64,000 nucleotides of DNA from Caryophanales bacterium UBA743 (GCA_002297365.1 DBKT01000011.1:62001-126000); one strand, 5' to 3'. Counted from the first letter of the stretch, positions 34,557-43,631 are shown. Program-made: numbers and translations. The notes: a model not told the origin generated them from the sequence alone.

Positions 34557-34597
34557 ATTTTAAGAAAATCTCTATTCAAAACATTGATTTAAATCAA
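34557..34597 (-). promoter_or_regulatory. FNR-type box and -10 of the pflB promoter
   Basis: Perfect FNR box TTGAT-N4-ATCAA at 34584-34597 and TAAAAT -10 at 34557-34562. The box centre lies about 41 bases upstream of the expected transcript start, the class II activator position. The box overlaps the end of pflA. Confidence 0.8.
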
Positions 34598-35332
34598 ATT
34601 TTCATCCTTTTTACCATTCAAGATATCGATGGCGTTTTGAACTCTTTCCTTGCTTGGTGGCTGAGTGTCTTTTAATTGATATGGATAACCTAGTTTTTGC
34701 CACTTGAATTCACCCATCTTATGAAATGGAAGAACATCAATTCTTTCAACGTTATGCAATGTCTTGATGAACTTTCTTGTTTCATAAAGATAGGTATCGT
34801 TATCCGTATATCCAGGAAGAAGAACGTGTCTTATCCAAATCGGCTTATGAATTTCATCGAGATAACGAAACATATCAATGATGTTATCGTTTGGGCAAGC
34901 GGTAAGTTTCAGATGCATCTTCGGATCGATATGCTTAATGTCGACCAACAAAAGATCGGTATATTTCATAAGTTCTTGGAACTTCGAAAAGAAAGGCTCC
35001 TCTCTTGTAAAGGGCTCTCCAGCCGTATCAATACAGGTGTTGATTCCGTTTTCTTTTGCTTTCTTGAACAATTCCAAGAGGAAATCCATTTGCAATAAAG
35101 GTTCTCCACCCGAAACCGTGATTCCTCCTTTATCCCCCCAATAAGGGCGATAACGAAGAGCTTGCTTGATTAAGTCATCACTCTCACGAAGAGTGCCGCC
35201 TTCCCCCTTCCATGTGTCTGGGTTATGGCAAAATAGGCAACGCATCGCACAGCCTTTTACAAAAATAACAAAACGAATTCCAGGTCCATCAACGGATCCA
35301 AAGGTTTCGATTGAATGAATGTTTCCTTGCAT
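34589..35332 (-). CDS. pflA: Pyruvate formate-lyase activating enzyme
   Basis: 247 residues from ATG 35332 (GGAGGG upstream; a longer frame upstream has no support). Radical SAM enzyme with cluster motif CAMRCLFC (CxxxCxxC) near residue 29, preceded by the family's GSVDGPGIR. It uses S-adenosylmethionine to create the glycyl radical on PflB. Lies between the fnr-like gene and pflB; preceded by its own FNR box. Contains all parts of a normal activase. Confidence 0.96.
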   Translation of the reverse strand: MQGNIHSIETFGSVDGPGIRFVIFVKGCAMRCLFCHNPDTWKGEGGTLRESDDLIKQALRYRPYWGDKGGITVSGGEPLLQMDFLLELFKKAKENGINTCIDTAGEPFTREEPFFSKFQELMKYTDLLLVDIKHIDPKMHLKLTACPNDNIIDMFRYLDEIHKPIWIRHVLLPGYTDNDTYLYETRKFIKTLHNVERIDVLPFHKMGEFKWQKLGYPYQLKDTQPPSKERVQNAIDILNGKKDENLI

Positions 35333-35354
35333 CTTCTTCCCTCCTAGGAGAATG

Positions 35355-35396
35355 ATTATCAAAAGAAACAAACAAAATAACTTTGATTAAAATCAA
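35355..35396 (-). promoter_or_regulatory. FNR-type box and -10 of the pflA promoter
   Basis: Perfect FNR box TTGAT-N4-ATCAA at 35383-35396, GATAAT -10 at 35355-35360. The box centre is about 41.5 bases from the predicted start, again class II spacing. The box overlaps the last codons of the regulator gene upstream. Confidence 0.8.
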
Positions 35397-36088
35397 TTTT
35401 GCGAAATATCTACTAGCCTTTCAAAGTCAAGGATACGGAAAGAAGATTGCCCTACCTTTTCAATGATTCCTTCATTCATCAGTTCCCCTAGCTTTCGTGA
35501 AACGGTTTCAGGACGTAAGGAAACGTGAGCGGCAATATCTTCCAATTTTAATTTGACCACATCTCCGGTGATATGGTTCAAACGATATAAGAAAAGACGA
35601 GCAATCTTCGCCTTGGGGTCAGAGACAGAAAGAATAAGGTTTCTCTCATTCGCATCGGAAAGTTTTTTCGAAAGAAGAGCGATGATTTCCAAAGCGCTAT
35701 GGGTGTCCTGAATCAAAGACTCAAAATCCTCTCGAAGCATCTTCCCAACAACCGCGTCATCCAAACAGATTCCGTTATAAGGATAGACGCTTTCCTTTTT
35801 TTCTTTCAAAAAGACCGCAACCCATATGGTATCTCCAGGAGAAAAGATAGAAACGATTTGTTCTTTTCCTTCTCCATCGTAGGTAGCAAGTTTGACGTTC
35901 CCTTGACGAATGATATAAAGACAATCCGCTTTCTCACCCTCTTGAAAAAGAGACTCCCCTTTTTCATAAGTGGAAAAGATCATCCTGTCTAAGATCTTTT
36001 TCCTCGTGTCTTCATTTAATTCTTCAATGAAGCTAGGATGAAGCTTAGCGCATCTTTCTAAAGAAGAATCGTCTAGAAACGTTTTCAT
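35393..36088 (-). CDS. Crp/Fnr family transcriptional regulator
   Basis: 231 residues: an N-terminal cyclic-nucleotide-like beta barrel (about 35-130), a dimer helix and a C-terminal HTH. The recognition helix reads LRPETVSRKLGEL, keeping the E-xx-SR residues by which FNR recognises TTGAT, and perfect TTGAT boxes follow in front of pflA and pflB. The cysteines are Cys13, Cys56 and Cys108, fewer and differently placed than the E. coli FNR cluster set, so oxygen sensing may use another mechanism. Its start overlaps the upstream M18 gene by 4 bases. Likely a local activator of pfl genes under anaerobic conditions. Confidence 0.88.
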   Translation of the reverse strand: MKTFLDDSSLERCAKLHPSFIEELNEDTRKKILDRMIFSTYEKGESLFQEGEKADCLYIIRQGNVKLATYDGEGKEQIVSIFSPGDTIWVAVFLKEKKESVYPYNGICLDDAVVGKMLREDFESLIQDTHSALEIIALLSKKLSDANERNLILSVSDPKAKIARLFLYRLNHITGDVVKLKLEDIAAHVSLRPETVSRKLGELMNEGIIEKVGQSSFRILDFERLVDISQN

Positions 36089-37356
36089 AAGGATTTGATT
36101 TCTACTTTGGAGGAGAAGAATTCCTTCATTAATTGAGACATGGTATCAATATCTTTGACGCCACAAAGCTCGTTGGATGAATGCATGGCAAGCTGAGCGA
36201 GGCCAATATCAACCGAATTGATGGACATCTGGTTGTTCGAAAGATTTCCTAATGTAGAGCCTCCCCTTAAATCAGAACGATTGGTGAAGTCCTGAAATGG
36301 GATGTTTGCGTTTTTGACGATATTCTTAAGCAATGCGGCGCTTAGCCCATCGGTTGTATAAGTTTGGTTGGCGTTATATTTGATGACAATTCCTTCGTTT
36401 AATAACACCGAAGTGCTTGCATCCGATATTTCAGGGTGATTCGGGTGGTTGGCGTGAGCATTATCAACGGAAATGAGGATAGATCTAGCAAGCATCTCCT
36501 CAGCAGGGAGAGAGAAAGCATTGGAGATCCGTTTCATTGTATCCGCTAAAAAAGTGCCATACGCTCCTTGCTTAGTTAAGGAACCCACTTCTTCATTATC
36601 GAATGCGCAATAGATATTGAAATAAGTTGGATTGGCGTCTAAAAATCCTAAAAGAACGCTATACGTGCTTGATAAATCATCAAGTCTTGGTGAAGAAAGG
36701 AATTCCTTATGAAGGCCCACTTTCCTCGCTTTGTCACGATTATATAAGAACAAATCAAAGGAAAGGATTTCTTTTGCGCCTTCTATTTTGCTAAGAAGGT
36801 ATTTGTTGAATTCAAAGCCCTTTTCAATCCCAAGCAAAGGAATCATGTCTTTTGCAGGATTAAAGGCGTATCCATTATTGATATTGCGGTTAAAATGGAT
36901 ACAAAGGTTAGGAATTACAAGCAGGTCTTCATCTATTTGAAGGAGACTTTCTTTCATTTCACCATTTTGATCAAGGAAGAAGACTCTTCCAGCAAAAGAA
37001 AGGGGGCGATCCATCCACGTGGAATCAATCATTCCGCCATATGGCTCCACATTCAAGGAAAGCAAATTCTTGTATTTCAATACAGGGGTCGGCTTTATTT
37101 TGAAAGTTGGGCTGTCTGTATGTGAAGCGGAGATACGGAATGCGCTGTTTTTGAAAGAAGAAGGTACTTCAAAGGCGATCAAAGCCGATCCATTCCGTGT
37201 AATGTAGTAACGTCCCCCTTCTTTTAAGGAAAATGGGGCATCTTCTTTTAGCTCTTTAAAGCCTTTTTCCTCAAGGCAATCTTTTAAATTCTTAACAACA
37301 TGAAAAGGGCTGTAAGAACGATTCAATAATTCAATTACTTTTTCACTATATTCCAT
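36085..37356 (-). CDS. M18 family aminopeptidase
   Basis: 423 residues, typical for aspartyl/leucyl aminopeptidase M18. Metal and catalytic blocks are ASHTDSP (His, Asp), DNEEVGS (Glu) and SVDNAHANHPNHPE. It removes N-terminal residues from peptides in the cytoplasm and needs two Zn2+. Overlaps the next gene start by 4 bases and follows uridine kinase by 5 bases, so it is part of one long transcription unit. Confidence 0.92.
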   Translation of the reverse strand: MEYSEKVIELLNRSYSPFHVVKNLKDCLEEKGFKELKEDAPFSLKEGGRYYITRNGSALIAFEVPSSFKNSAFRISASHTDSPTFKIKPTPVLKYKNLLSLNVEPYGGMIDSTWMDRPLSFAGRVFFLDQNGEMKESLLQIDEDLLVIPNLCIHFNRNINNGYAFNPAKDMIPLLGIEKGFEFNKYLLSKIEGAKEILSFDLFLYNRDKARKVGLHKEFLSSPRLDDLSSTYSVLLGFLDANPTYFNIYCAFDNEEVGSLTKQGAYGTFLADTMKRISNAFSLPAEEMLARSILISVDNAHANHPNHPEISDASTSVLLNEGIVIKYNANQTYTTDGLSAALLKNIVKNANIPFQDFTNRSDLRGGSTLGNLSNNQMSINSVDIGLAQLAMHSSNELCGVKDIDTMSQLMKEFFSSKVEIKSL

Positions 37357-37361
37357 ATTTT

Positions 37362-38063
37362 CTATCCCTTGATTTCTTGAAAGACACCACGAAGAACTTC
37401 TTCCGTGAATTCTTCATCCATGACTTGTTTTTCCGCTTTGACGTTGTTGGCAATATCCAGTTGCTCTTGTATCACGCAAGTAAGAACGTCAATGGCCAAA
37501 TTCTTCACTCCATCATTATTGATGATGAGATCTGCATATTCACTAGATGGTTTCACAATTTCATCATACATTGGTTGAACGGTGTTGAAATACTGAGTGA
37601 CGATGTTTTCAAAACTACGTCCCCTTTCTTTTGCATCACGAATAATACGACGGAGGAATCTTCTTTCGGCACCCGCTTGAATAAAGACACGTAAATCGCC
37701 TAAGTTCCTGACTTGCTTGTCCACAAGGGCCATAATGCCTTCCACGATGACAACTTTCTTTGGAGTTACCACTTCAATTTGATTCGATCTCGTCAAATGC
37801 ACGAAATCATACACCGGTTTTTCAATGGAGAACCCTTCTTTCAAAGCACGGATTTGTTTTCTCATCAAAGGCCAGTCAAAAGCTTTTGGGTGGTCATAGT
37901 TCACTTTATAACGATCCGCAAGAGGGATGTTGGCCTGATCAAGATAATAATCATCCATCGTCATGCGAGTTACGTTTTCTTCACCAACGTTTTTAAGCAC
38001 TTCTTGTGTGACAAAAGATTTGCCTGAAGAAGAACCACCACCAACTAAAATAATTCGTGCCAT
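37362..38063 (-). CDS. udk: Uridine kinase-type P-loop kinase
   Basis: 233 residues. Walker A GGGSSSGKS near residue 9 and the following DDYYLD are those of uridine/cytidine kinases, and KVNYDHPKAFDWPLM matches the family's nucleoside site. It phosphorylates uridine and cytidine for pyrimidine salvage. A somewhat long tail (about 30 residues) after the kinase domain is not explained. Co-directional with neighbours; no own terminator is seen. Confidence 0.85.
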   Translation of the reverse strand: MARIILVGGGSSSGKSFVTQEVLKNVGEENVTRMTMDDYYLDQANIPLADRYKVNYDHPKAFDWPLMRKQIRALKEGFSIEKPVYDFVHLTRSNQIEVVTPKKVVIVEGIMALVDKQVRNLGDLRVFIQAGAERRFLRRIIRDAKERGRSFENIVTQYFNTVQPMYDEIVKPSSEYADLIINNDGVKNLAIDVLTCVIQEQLDIANNVKAEKQVMDEEFTEEVLRGVFQEIKG

Positions 38064-38101
38064 AAGAAAATCCTTTTTACCGCCCTTAATTATACGAAAA
38101 A

Positions 38102-38121
38102 CCGTCTCATTTAAGAGACGG
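38102..38121 (-). terminator. Terminator after the cyclophilin gene
   Basis: Perfect 7-bp stem CCGTCTC / GAGACGG with a six-base loop; minus strand continues with TTTTTC. Confidence 0.75.
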
Positions 38122-38126
38122 AATCG

Positions 38127-38627
38127 TTACATTTTTTCAATTGGTTGAATTTCTTCGTCAATTGCTTCAGCTTTTTCGATGATGACAGGCTTATAGGGTT
38201 TGTCAGCGTGATTCTTATCAACGCTTGCAATCTTATCGACAACATCCATACCTTCAATTACTTTTCCAAAGGCAGCGTATTGTCCATCAAGGAAAGTATC
38301 ATCCGCATCACAAATAAAGAATTGAGAGCCTGCAGAATTAAACATTTGGGAACGAGCCATAGAAAGAACTCCTCTCTTATGAGAAAGGTTATTTTTCACA
38401 CCGTTCGCACGGAATTCCCCTTTAATGGAATATCCTGGTCCACCTGTGCCATTTCCGTTAGGATCCCCACCTTGAATCATGAAACCTTTAATCACACGAT
38501 GGAAAGTAAGCCCATCATAGAAGCCTTGACTCACTAAAGAAGCGAAGTTATTCGCGGATATAGGCGCATTCTTTCTATCTAGTTCAATCTTGATGTCACC
38601 AAAATCTTTAATATGTAAAATAATCAT
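38127..38627 (-). CDS. Peptidyl-prolyl cis-trans isomerase (cyclophilin)
   Basis: 166 residues, one cyclophilin domain with FHRVIKGFMIQGGDP (catalytic Arg) and QFFICDADDTFLDGQYAAFG. It speeds proline isomerisation during folding; no signal peptide, so cytoplasmic. A terminator follows directly, so it is the last gene of its transcript. Confidence 0.93.
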   Translation of the reverse strand: MIILHIKDFGDIKIELDRKNAPISANNFASLVSQGFYDGLTFHRVIKGFMIQGGDPNGNGTGGPGYSIKGEFRANGVKNNLSHKRGVLSMARSQMFNSAGSQFFICDADDTFLDGQYAAFGKVIEGMDVVDKIASVDKNHADKPYKPVIIEKAEAIDEEIQPIEKM

Positions 38628-38711
38628 AATTTGTACCTCGTGAATATTATATGAACAATAACATAGAAAATTTCAAGACGTATATGGCCAATCCGCCTCG
38701 TAAGAAGCATC

Positions 38712-39389
38712 TCAATCAGGAATAACAATTTTCACGACAAAAACATCATTCTCTAGATAACAAGAATAGTCCCCATCGTATTTATTTACGATATTTTCAA
38801 TGCTTTTGGTACCAAAGCCATGGTTAAAAGAATCTTTTTTTGTTGTTAGAGGCAAGCCATCTTTTATTTTGATTTTTTCCAAAGAATAATTACGAATATC
38901 GATCGAAGAAACACCATGGGAATGAGAAACGCTTAGGGAGATGGTTCTTTTTGATTTGTCCTTTATCTTCATTACCGCTTCAACGGAATTATCAAGAAGG
39001 TTTCCAAAAAGAGAATATAGTTCGATCGTAGTTAGTTGATTGAAAGCGGTTGGATCAACAATAGTTGATAGACGTATCCCATGTTTTTGACAATACAGCC
39101 ATTTTTCGTTGAGGATGATATTCAAAGTCGGGTTCTCCGTCAGAAGAATAGAATCGTATCCTTTCACCCCTTTATCGATTTCGTCTAATAGTTTTTTCGC
39201 TTCCTCGCCTCCTTGACGAAGAATGACGCTTTCATGCTTCAAATCATGGGCAATGATATTGAGACGTTCCATATTGGCTTTTGCAAATTTAAATTGATTC
39301 TCTTTTTCTTGCAAAAGCTGAGCCGAAATTTGATTTTCATTCCGCAGATCATAAATTTTTCGCATCAGGAGTTCGATGGAATAAAACAA
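38712..39389 (-). pseudogene. Histidine kinase fragment (GHKL), cut by insertion sequence
   Basis: 225 residues of frame with an AgrC-type GHKL end: dimer helix with AHDLKHE (phosphoacceptor His) near residue 49, N-box LFGNLLDNSVEA, and HGFGTKSIENIV. The sensor (membrane) part is missing: the frame runs straight into the left end of the insertion sequence at about 39382. No matching N-terminal part is found on the other side of the element, so a deletion or rearrangement went with the insertion. Inactive as a sensor. Confidence 0.75.
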
Positions 39390-39472
39390 TTTCCAAAAAT
39401 AGAACTATAGAATCGGCTGAAACGTCGGATTTTTGCCTTAAATCCATATGAGATGTGTCCTTTAGGAAGTCC

Positions 39473-39516
39473 AAAACAGCATTTTTTTCGGAACCAAGCC
39501 CGGAAAGTGCTGTTTT
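39473..39516 (+). terminator. Terminator in the insertion-sequence leader
   Basis: Stem AAAACAGCA / TGCTGTTTT enclosing an inner CGG/CCG helix, then a seven-T run, before the transposase promoter (TATAAT-like near 39560). Such elements shield the transposase from transcription coming from outside. Confidence 0.65.
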
Positions 39517-39595
39517 TTTGTTGATTTTTCATATCAAAAACGACACACTATAGTTATATTTTGATATAATATTACTCTATTTTAGGAGGTTGCTT

Positions 39596-41068
39596 ATGGT
39601 TCCTCAGGAAATCCGAAATGTCGAAAGGCCAAAGAACACGATCGTCATCGATACAGGGCATGAAGGTGCCAAACGGTACGAAGTCAAGGAAAGGAAAGGC
39701 GTCAGATATATCAAGGGGAAGAATCCCCAGCCCGTCAACGGTAAGGTGATCGGCTATATCTTCGAAGGGAAATTCGTAAGCAGAAGGCCAAAGACGGGTG
39801 ACATCGAACTGAAATCGTTCGGCTGCAGTTATCTCATCTGGACACTTTCGAGAGATATTCTCTCCGACCTGGCTTCCGTCTACGACCTGAACGAGGCTTC
39901 CCAGATCTATACCATCGCCGCACTGAGGGTGATGAGGAGACATATCACCGACAGAAGACTGAACACCGCATACTGTTCATCGTGGCTAAGCGAACTCGTT
40001 CCCAATGTCGCCCTGAGCGAAACGACGGTCTCTTCCTTCATGAAGAAGCTGGGGAACGATTATTCCCGCATCGTCTCCTTCATGAAGAGAAGAGTGGACA
40101 GCCTGGAGAAGAACCACCATATTGCAATCGACGGAACCCTGAAGCAGGACAATTCCGTCGTCAACGATCTGTCGGACTATTCCTATAAGGCAAGGGTCAG
40201 AAACACCCGGGAAATAAGCGTCATCTACGCTTATGACATCGAGAAGAAGGAACCTGTCTGCTGCAAGGTCTATCCCGGCAATATGGTCGATGCCACCTCC
40301 TATGACGATTTCATCCGGGAAAACGGCATAAAAACGGGGCTTCTGGTCGATGACAAAGGGTTTCCTCCGTCAAACATAAAGCTTATCCTCTCATCCAACA
40401 AAGGCCTGGGTTTCCTGACTCCGCTGAAGAGGAACGCGAAGGCGATCACGGAAAACAACATGTATGACTTCGATTCCCTTATCGAAGGAAAGTTCGGAAA
40501 TATCCCATGCAGGAAGCACAGACTGGACAACGGATATTTCCTATATTCCTTCAGGGAGCCGTGGACGGAGACCAAAGAGGAGAAGGACTATCTGAAGCAT
40601 AATGCGAAGACCTTCGACAGGGACGACTTCAGGGAAAAAGACAGATCATTCGGGACGATCGTCCTCGAATCGAATCAGGATATGGAACCCAAGACCGCAT
40701 ACGACTGCTATGCCACAAGATGGCTGATAGAGCTCGTCTTCAAGTATTACAAGAACTCGCTGGACCTGGACCAGACAAGGGAGCGGAACAACAGTTCCGT
40801 CATCGGCAGCGAATTCATAAACTTCGTTTCCACGCTCATGACAATGAGACTTGTCGACCGGTTCGGAAAGATCGAGGAGCTGGCCGATGAATCATTCTGC
40901 GACATCATAGACGACCTCAACTCGGTCCAGAAGATAAAGGTGAAAGATCGGTGGGAATTCGTGAAAATGAATCCACGGACGGAAGACATCCTGGACAAGC
41001 TGCAGATCAGGAACAAGCCGCTCGTCGTGAAAAAGAAGAGGGGAAGACCCAAAAAGAATGCTCTATAA
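39596..41068 (+). CDS. DDE transposase of the insertion sequence
   Basis: 490 residues from ATG 39596 (TAGGAGG upstream). The RNase H-fold acidic residues are readable: Asp in HIAIDGT, Asp in GLLVDDKGF and Glu in the YATRWLIELVFKYYK block (the Y-x-R-W-x-I-E-x-x-F-K signature of IS4 relatives). The C-terminus ends in KKKRGRPKK, a basic AT-hook-like tail. It is intact, so the element may still be active. Confidence 0.88.
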   Translation: MVPQEIRNVERPKNTIVIDTGHEGAKRYEVKERKGVRYIKGKNPQPVNGKVIGYIFEGKFVSRRPKTGDIELKSFGCSYLIWTLSRDILSDLASVYDLNEASQIYTIAALRVMRRHITDRRLNTAYCSSWLSELVPNVALSETTVSSFMKKLGNDYSRIVSFMKRRVDSLEKNHHIAIDGTLKQDNSVVNDLSDYSYKARVRNTREISVIYAYDIEKKEPVCCKVYPGNMVDATSYDDFIRENGIKTGLLVDDKGFPPSNIKLILSSNKGLGFLTPLKRNAKAITENNMYDFDSLIEGKFGNIPCRKHRLDNGYFLYSFREPWTETKEEKDYLKHNAKTFDRDDFREKDRSFGTIVLESNQDMEPKTAYDCYATRWLIELVFKYYKNSLDLDQTRERNNSSVIGSEFINFVSTLMTMRLVDRFGKIEELADESFCDIIDDLNSVQKIKVKDRWEFVKMNPRTEDILDKLQIRNKPLVVKKKRGRPKKNAL

Positions 41069-41156
41069 TTCTATTTTTTGAAAAGGTTTTACTTTAGTGT
41101 TTTACATTAATTTCTTTTCCAAGACACATAACATTCATTATTTCTCATTGTTATGA

Positions 41157-41545
41157 CTACTTCCTTCCAGCCATCTTCTCGATGGTTCTTCTCATTCCGT
41201 TAATGGCGGTTTTATAGCAGAAAACTCTCTTGTGGGTACTTGGCCAGTTTTCCTATTGCTGTAGGCGCAATCGATGATTCTGAACCATCCCTTGTCGATG
41301 AATTTTTGATTAGGGAGATTATCCGCGTTTAAGACATCGTTGTTTTTTTAAAAAAGGATAAGAGATTAACTTTGTTGATTCCTTTGTTTTTGAGTTTGCA
41401 AGGCACATCAATTAATCAATGAAGACACCATGAAGTGCTATCAATAAAGCAGGCATGGTATTTTCTTAGATCCTTTGCTAGACCACGACATTTATGACGG
41501 TACCTCCAAACGTACTGCCTTAACTCTTTTGTCGCCTATAACCGA
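41157..41545 (-). pseudogene. Decayed unrecognised gene
   Basis: On the minus strand, pieces in several frames line up as one lost protein: RHKCRGLAKDLRKYHACFID, a TGA stop after LH, LIDVPCKLKNKGINKVN, a one-base shift in an A7 run, NADNLPNQKFIDKGWFRI, a second shift, then CYKTAINGMRRTIEKMAG and TAG. At least three lesions. I do not recognise the family. It directly follows the insertion sequence. Confidence 0.5.
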
Positions 41546-41593
41546 CAGGTTTTAGTTATTATTGCAGAATGTAATCGACAAAAGGAGAGAATC

Positions 41594-42855
41594 ATGAATC
41601 ACGAAACGCTCAAGCAGATCATTTTTGACCAACATGAAGTTATCGAGAAATCTCAAATCGTAAGTCGCGATTACGTTTTTGATAAAAACGCCAATTACGT
41701 CCTTATCGGTCTAAGGCGTTCCGGGAAATCTACGCTTCTGTATAAACGGGTCCGGGACCTCATTTCGAGCGGAGTGGATTGGAAGCAGATCATTTACATC
41801 AATTTTGACGACGAACGATTGCTCGGTTTTCAAGCAAACGATTTTGAAGACGTTTTGCTTACTGCCGAAGAAATCACAAACCAAAAGCACTATTTCTTCT
41901 TCGATGAGATTCAAAATATCGATGGCTGGGAAAAATTTGCGATTCGAATGGCTAACGCCAGGGAGAAAGTCGACATCACGGGAAGTAACGCGAAAATGCT
42001 CTCTCGCGAAGTATCCGCCCAATTAGGCGGGCGATACCTAACAAAAATCATCCATCCTTATTCCTTCAAAGAATTCCTCCGGGCAAAATCATTGGAAGCA
42101 AGTTCCGCCTTTTCCGCCTCCGACCGCGCCGAAATTGCGAACGCACCTCGGGAATTTTATCGATTTGGAGGCTTTCCCGAGTCGCTTGCTTCCGTCGACA
42201 AACGTGAATGCGTCTCCAACATTTGCGAAAAAATCCTTTTGGGCGACATTATCACCCGTAACGCCATACGGAGCGAAAACGGCATGAGGGTCTTAACGAA
42301 AAAATTGCAGGCGCCATCTCCCAAGACGTTTCTTACACCAATCTTTATCATGCTCTGAAAACCATTGGCTTCTCGCTCTCGAAAGACACGATCATCGATT
42401 ATTGTTTTTATGCCAATCAAAGTTTTTTGCTGTTCGCTCTAAAAAACTACTATGCTGCATTCGTCGATAAAGAAAGCAATTCAAAATTCTATTTTTCCGA
42501 CAACGGCATCTTGAACTTATTCTTGGCCAAAGACGATGCCTCCCTCTTTGAGAATCTGGTTGCAATCTCGTTAAACCAAAAATACCAAGACAAACTCTAT
42601 TATTTGAAAAGTAGCAAAACCAAAATCGATATTGATTTCTTAGTTGATGAAGATAACATCGCGGTTCAGGCTTGCTATTCCATGGCAAACGCGGATGCAG
42701 CCAACCGAGAAATCGGGCAATTAAAAAAACTAGACGCGACAAATCCGGGGAAATACAGACTGATGATTATAACGATGAACGAAACCGGGGACATCCCACT
42801 TGAGCACAACGTGATTCGCGTAATAAAGCTGCAGGATTTCTTGCTTTCAAATTAA
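41594..42855 (+). pseudogene. DUF4143-type P-loop ATPase, frameshifted
   Basis: Begins at ATG 41594 (AAAGGAGAG upstream) with Walker A GLRRSGKSTLLYKR, Walker B FFFDEIQN and sensor FRFGGFPES-type blocks (here YRFGGFPES). The frame stops at 42358. A one-base loss in an A run at about 42293-42299 (A6, seven needed) shifts it; the correct continuation KIAGAISQDVSYTNLYHAL is in the next frame to 42855, giving a normal DUF4143 C-terminus. These AAA proteins occur next to mobile and toxin genes; function unknown. As read it is broken in the middle. Confidence 0.75.
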
Positions 42856-42959
42856 TGGGATGAGCGCTTTTCTCAGTTAGAGGAGCGTATCAATCTGCCC
42901 TTTATTCTCCTTCAAGAGCGATTCCTCGATCATTTTCGAATAAAGGGATTCGTTGTCCT

Positions 42960-43310
42960 CATCCTACTTAAGCCAGAAATCGATTAGTTCGCTCGCATTT
43001 TCCGGCTCTCAGATTTCTAAGATGATTGAAACTTTCGACCAATCGCCTCCCAGTCTTTCTGGACCATATGCCCGTGCTTGCATATCTAGCCCCAAAGAGT
43101 CGACTTCGCGATTTTGTGATCGCTGCAGATGCCTTTGTTCGGGCGGCCGCTGAAATATTGCTTCACCAGGTCGATTTTGAATTCCTCTAAATATTTGTTG
43201 CAAAACACGTTCGAGCCTCCTAGATAGATTATTCGGAATCCCATCCAGGTTGTCGATTGTGGAAATCTTTTACGCTCACAATGAAATTCTATAATAAAAA
43301 AGTTCGACAC
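42960..43310 (-). pseudogene. IS3-type orfA remnant
   Basis: Minus-strand fragment NKYLEEFKIDLVKQYFSG, then GICSDHKIAKSTLWG and after a TAG (from TGG) ICKHGHMVQKDWEAIG. The pattern matches the N-terminal HTH of IS3-family OrfA proteins. It is interrupted by a stop and has no second half. Lies just before the tRNA-Thr gene. Confidence 0.5.
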
Positions 43311-43337
43311 ATTTTTTGTATCAAACTCGTTTTTTAA

Positions 43338-43413
43338 TGGTGCCGTCTATAGGACTTGAACCTACGACCTGATGCTTACAAGGCAACTGCTCTACCAGCT
43401 GAGCTAAGACGGC
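43338..43413 (-). tRNA. tRNA-Thr(UGU)
   Basis: Minus-strand cloverleaf: acceptor GCCGTCT / AGACGGC with encoded CCA, D-arm GCTCAGCTGGTAGAGC, anticodon loop CTTGTAA (anticodon TGT), T-loop GGTTCAAGTCC. The anticodon stem has one T-T mismatch. Confidence 0.93.
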
Positions 43414-43414
43414 A

Positions 43415-43489
43415 TGGTGGGTGTTATAGGTGTCGAACCTACGACCTCTTCCGTGTGAAGGAAGCGCTCTCCCGCTGAGCTAAACACCC
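43415..43489 (-). tRNA. tRNA-Val(CAC)
   Basis: Acceptor GGGTGTT / AACACCC with encoded CCA, anticodon stem CTTCC / GGAAG, loop TTCACAC (anticodon CAC), T-loop GGTTCGACACC. CAC is a less common Val anticodon; it reads GUG only. Confidence 0.92.
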
Positions 43490-43542
43490 ATAAGTAAGAA
43501 ATGAGCCCCAGAGTGCTTAACTCACGGGGCATTTAATCCACA

Positions 43543-43619
43543 TGGTGGGCCTTAATGGACTTGAACCATCGACCTCCCGCTTATCAAGCGGACGCTCTAA
43601 CCAGCTGAGCTAAAGGCCC
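43543..43619 (-). tRNA. tRNA-Ile(GAU)
   Basis: Acceptor GGGCCTT / AAGGCCC with encoded CCA, anticodon loop TTGATAA (anticodon GAT), T-loop GGTTCAAGTCC. First gene of the tRNA unit. A GCCCC/GGGGC hairpin (about 43504-43530) lies between it and tRNA-Val. Confidence 0.93.
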
Positions 43620-43631
43620 GTGGGCTTTAAT

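Larger units (their letters stand above)
39382..41091 (+). mobile_element. Insertion sequence, IS4-superfamily (IS1634-like)
   Basis: About 1.7 kb, bounded by imperfect inverted repeats near TAAAACAATTTCCAAAAATA (39382) and its partner at 41062-41091 (AAAAATAGAA block in both). One intact transposase frame lies inside. No target duplication is obvious. Base composition is visibly more GC-rich than the surroundings, which suggests a recent arrival. Confidence 0.75.

Noticed and set aside
39572..39943. Minus-strand 123-residue ORF inside the transposase
   Set aside because: Antisense shadow of the DDE transposase; no SD or motif.
43490..43542. Possible fourth tRNA between tRNA-Val and tRNA-Ile
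   Set aside because: Only a GCCCC/GGGGC hairpin is present; no cloverleaf or anticodon arm can be built.
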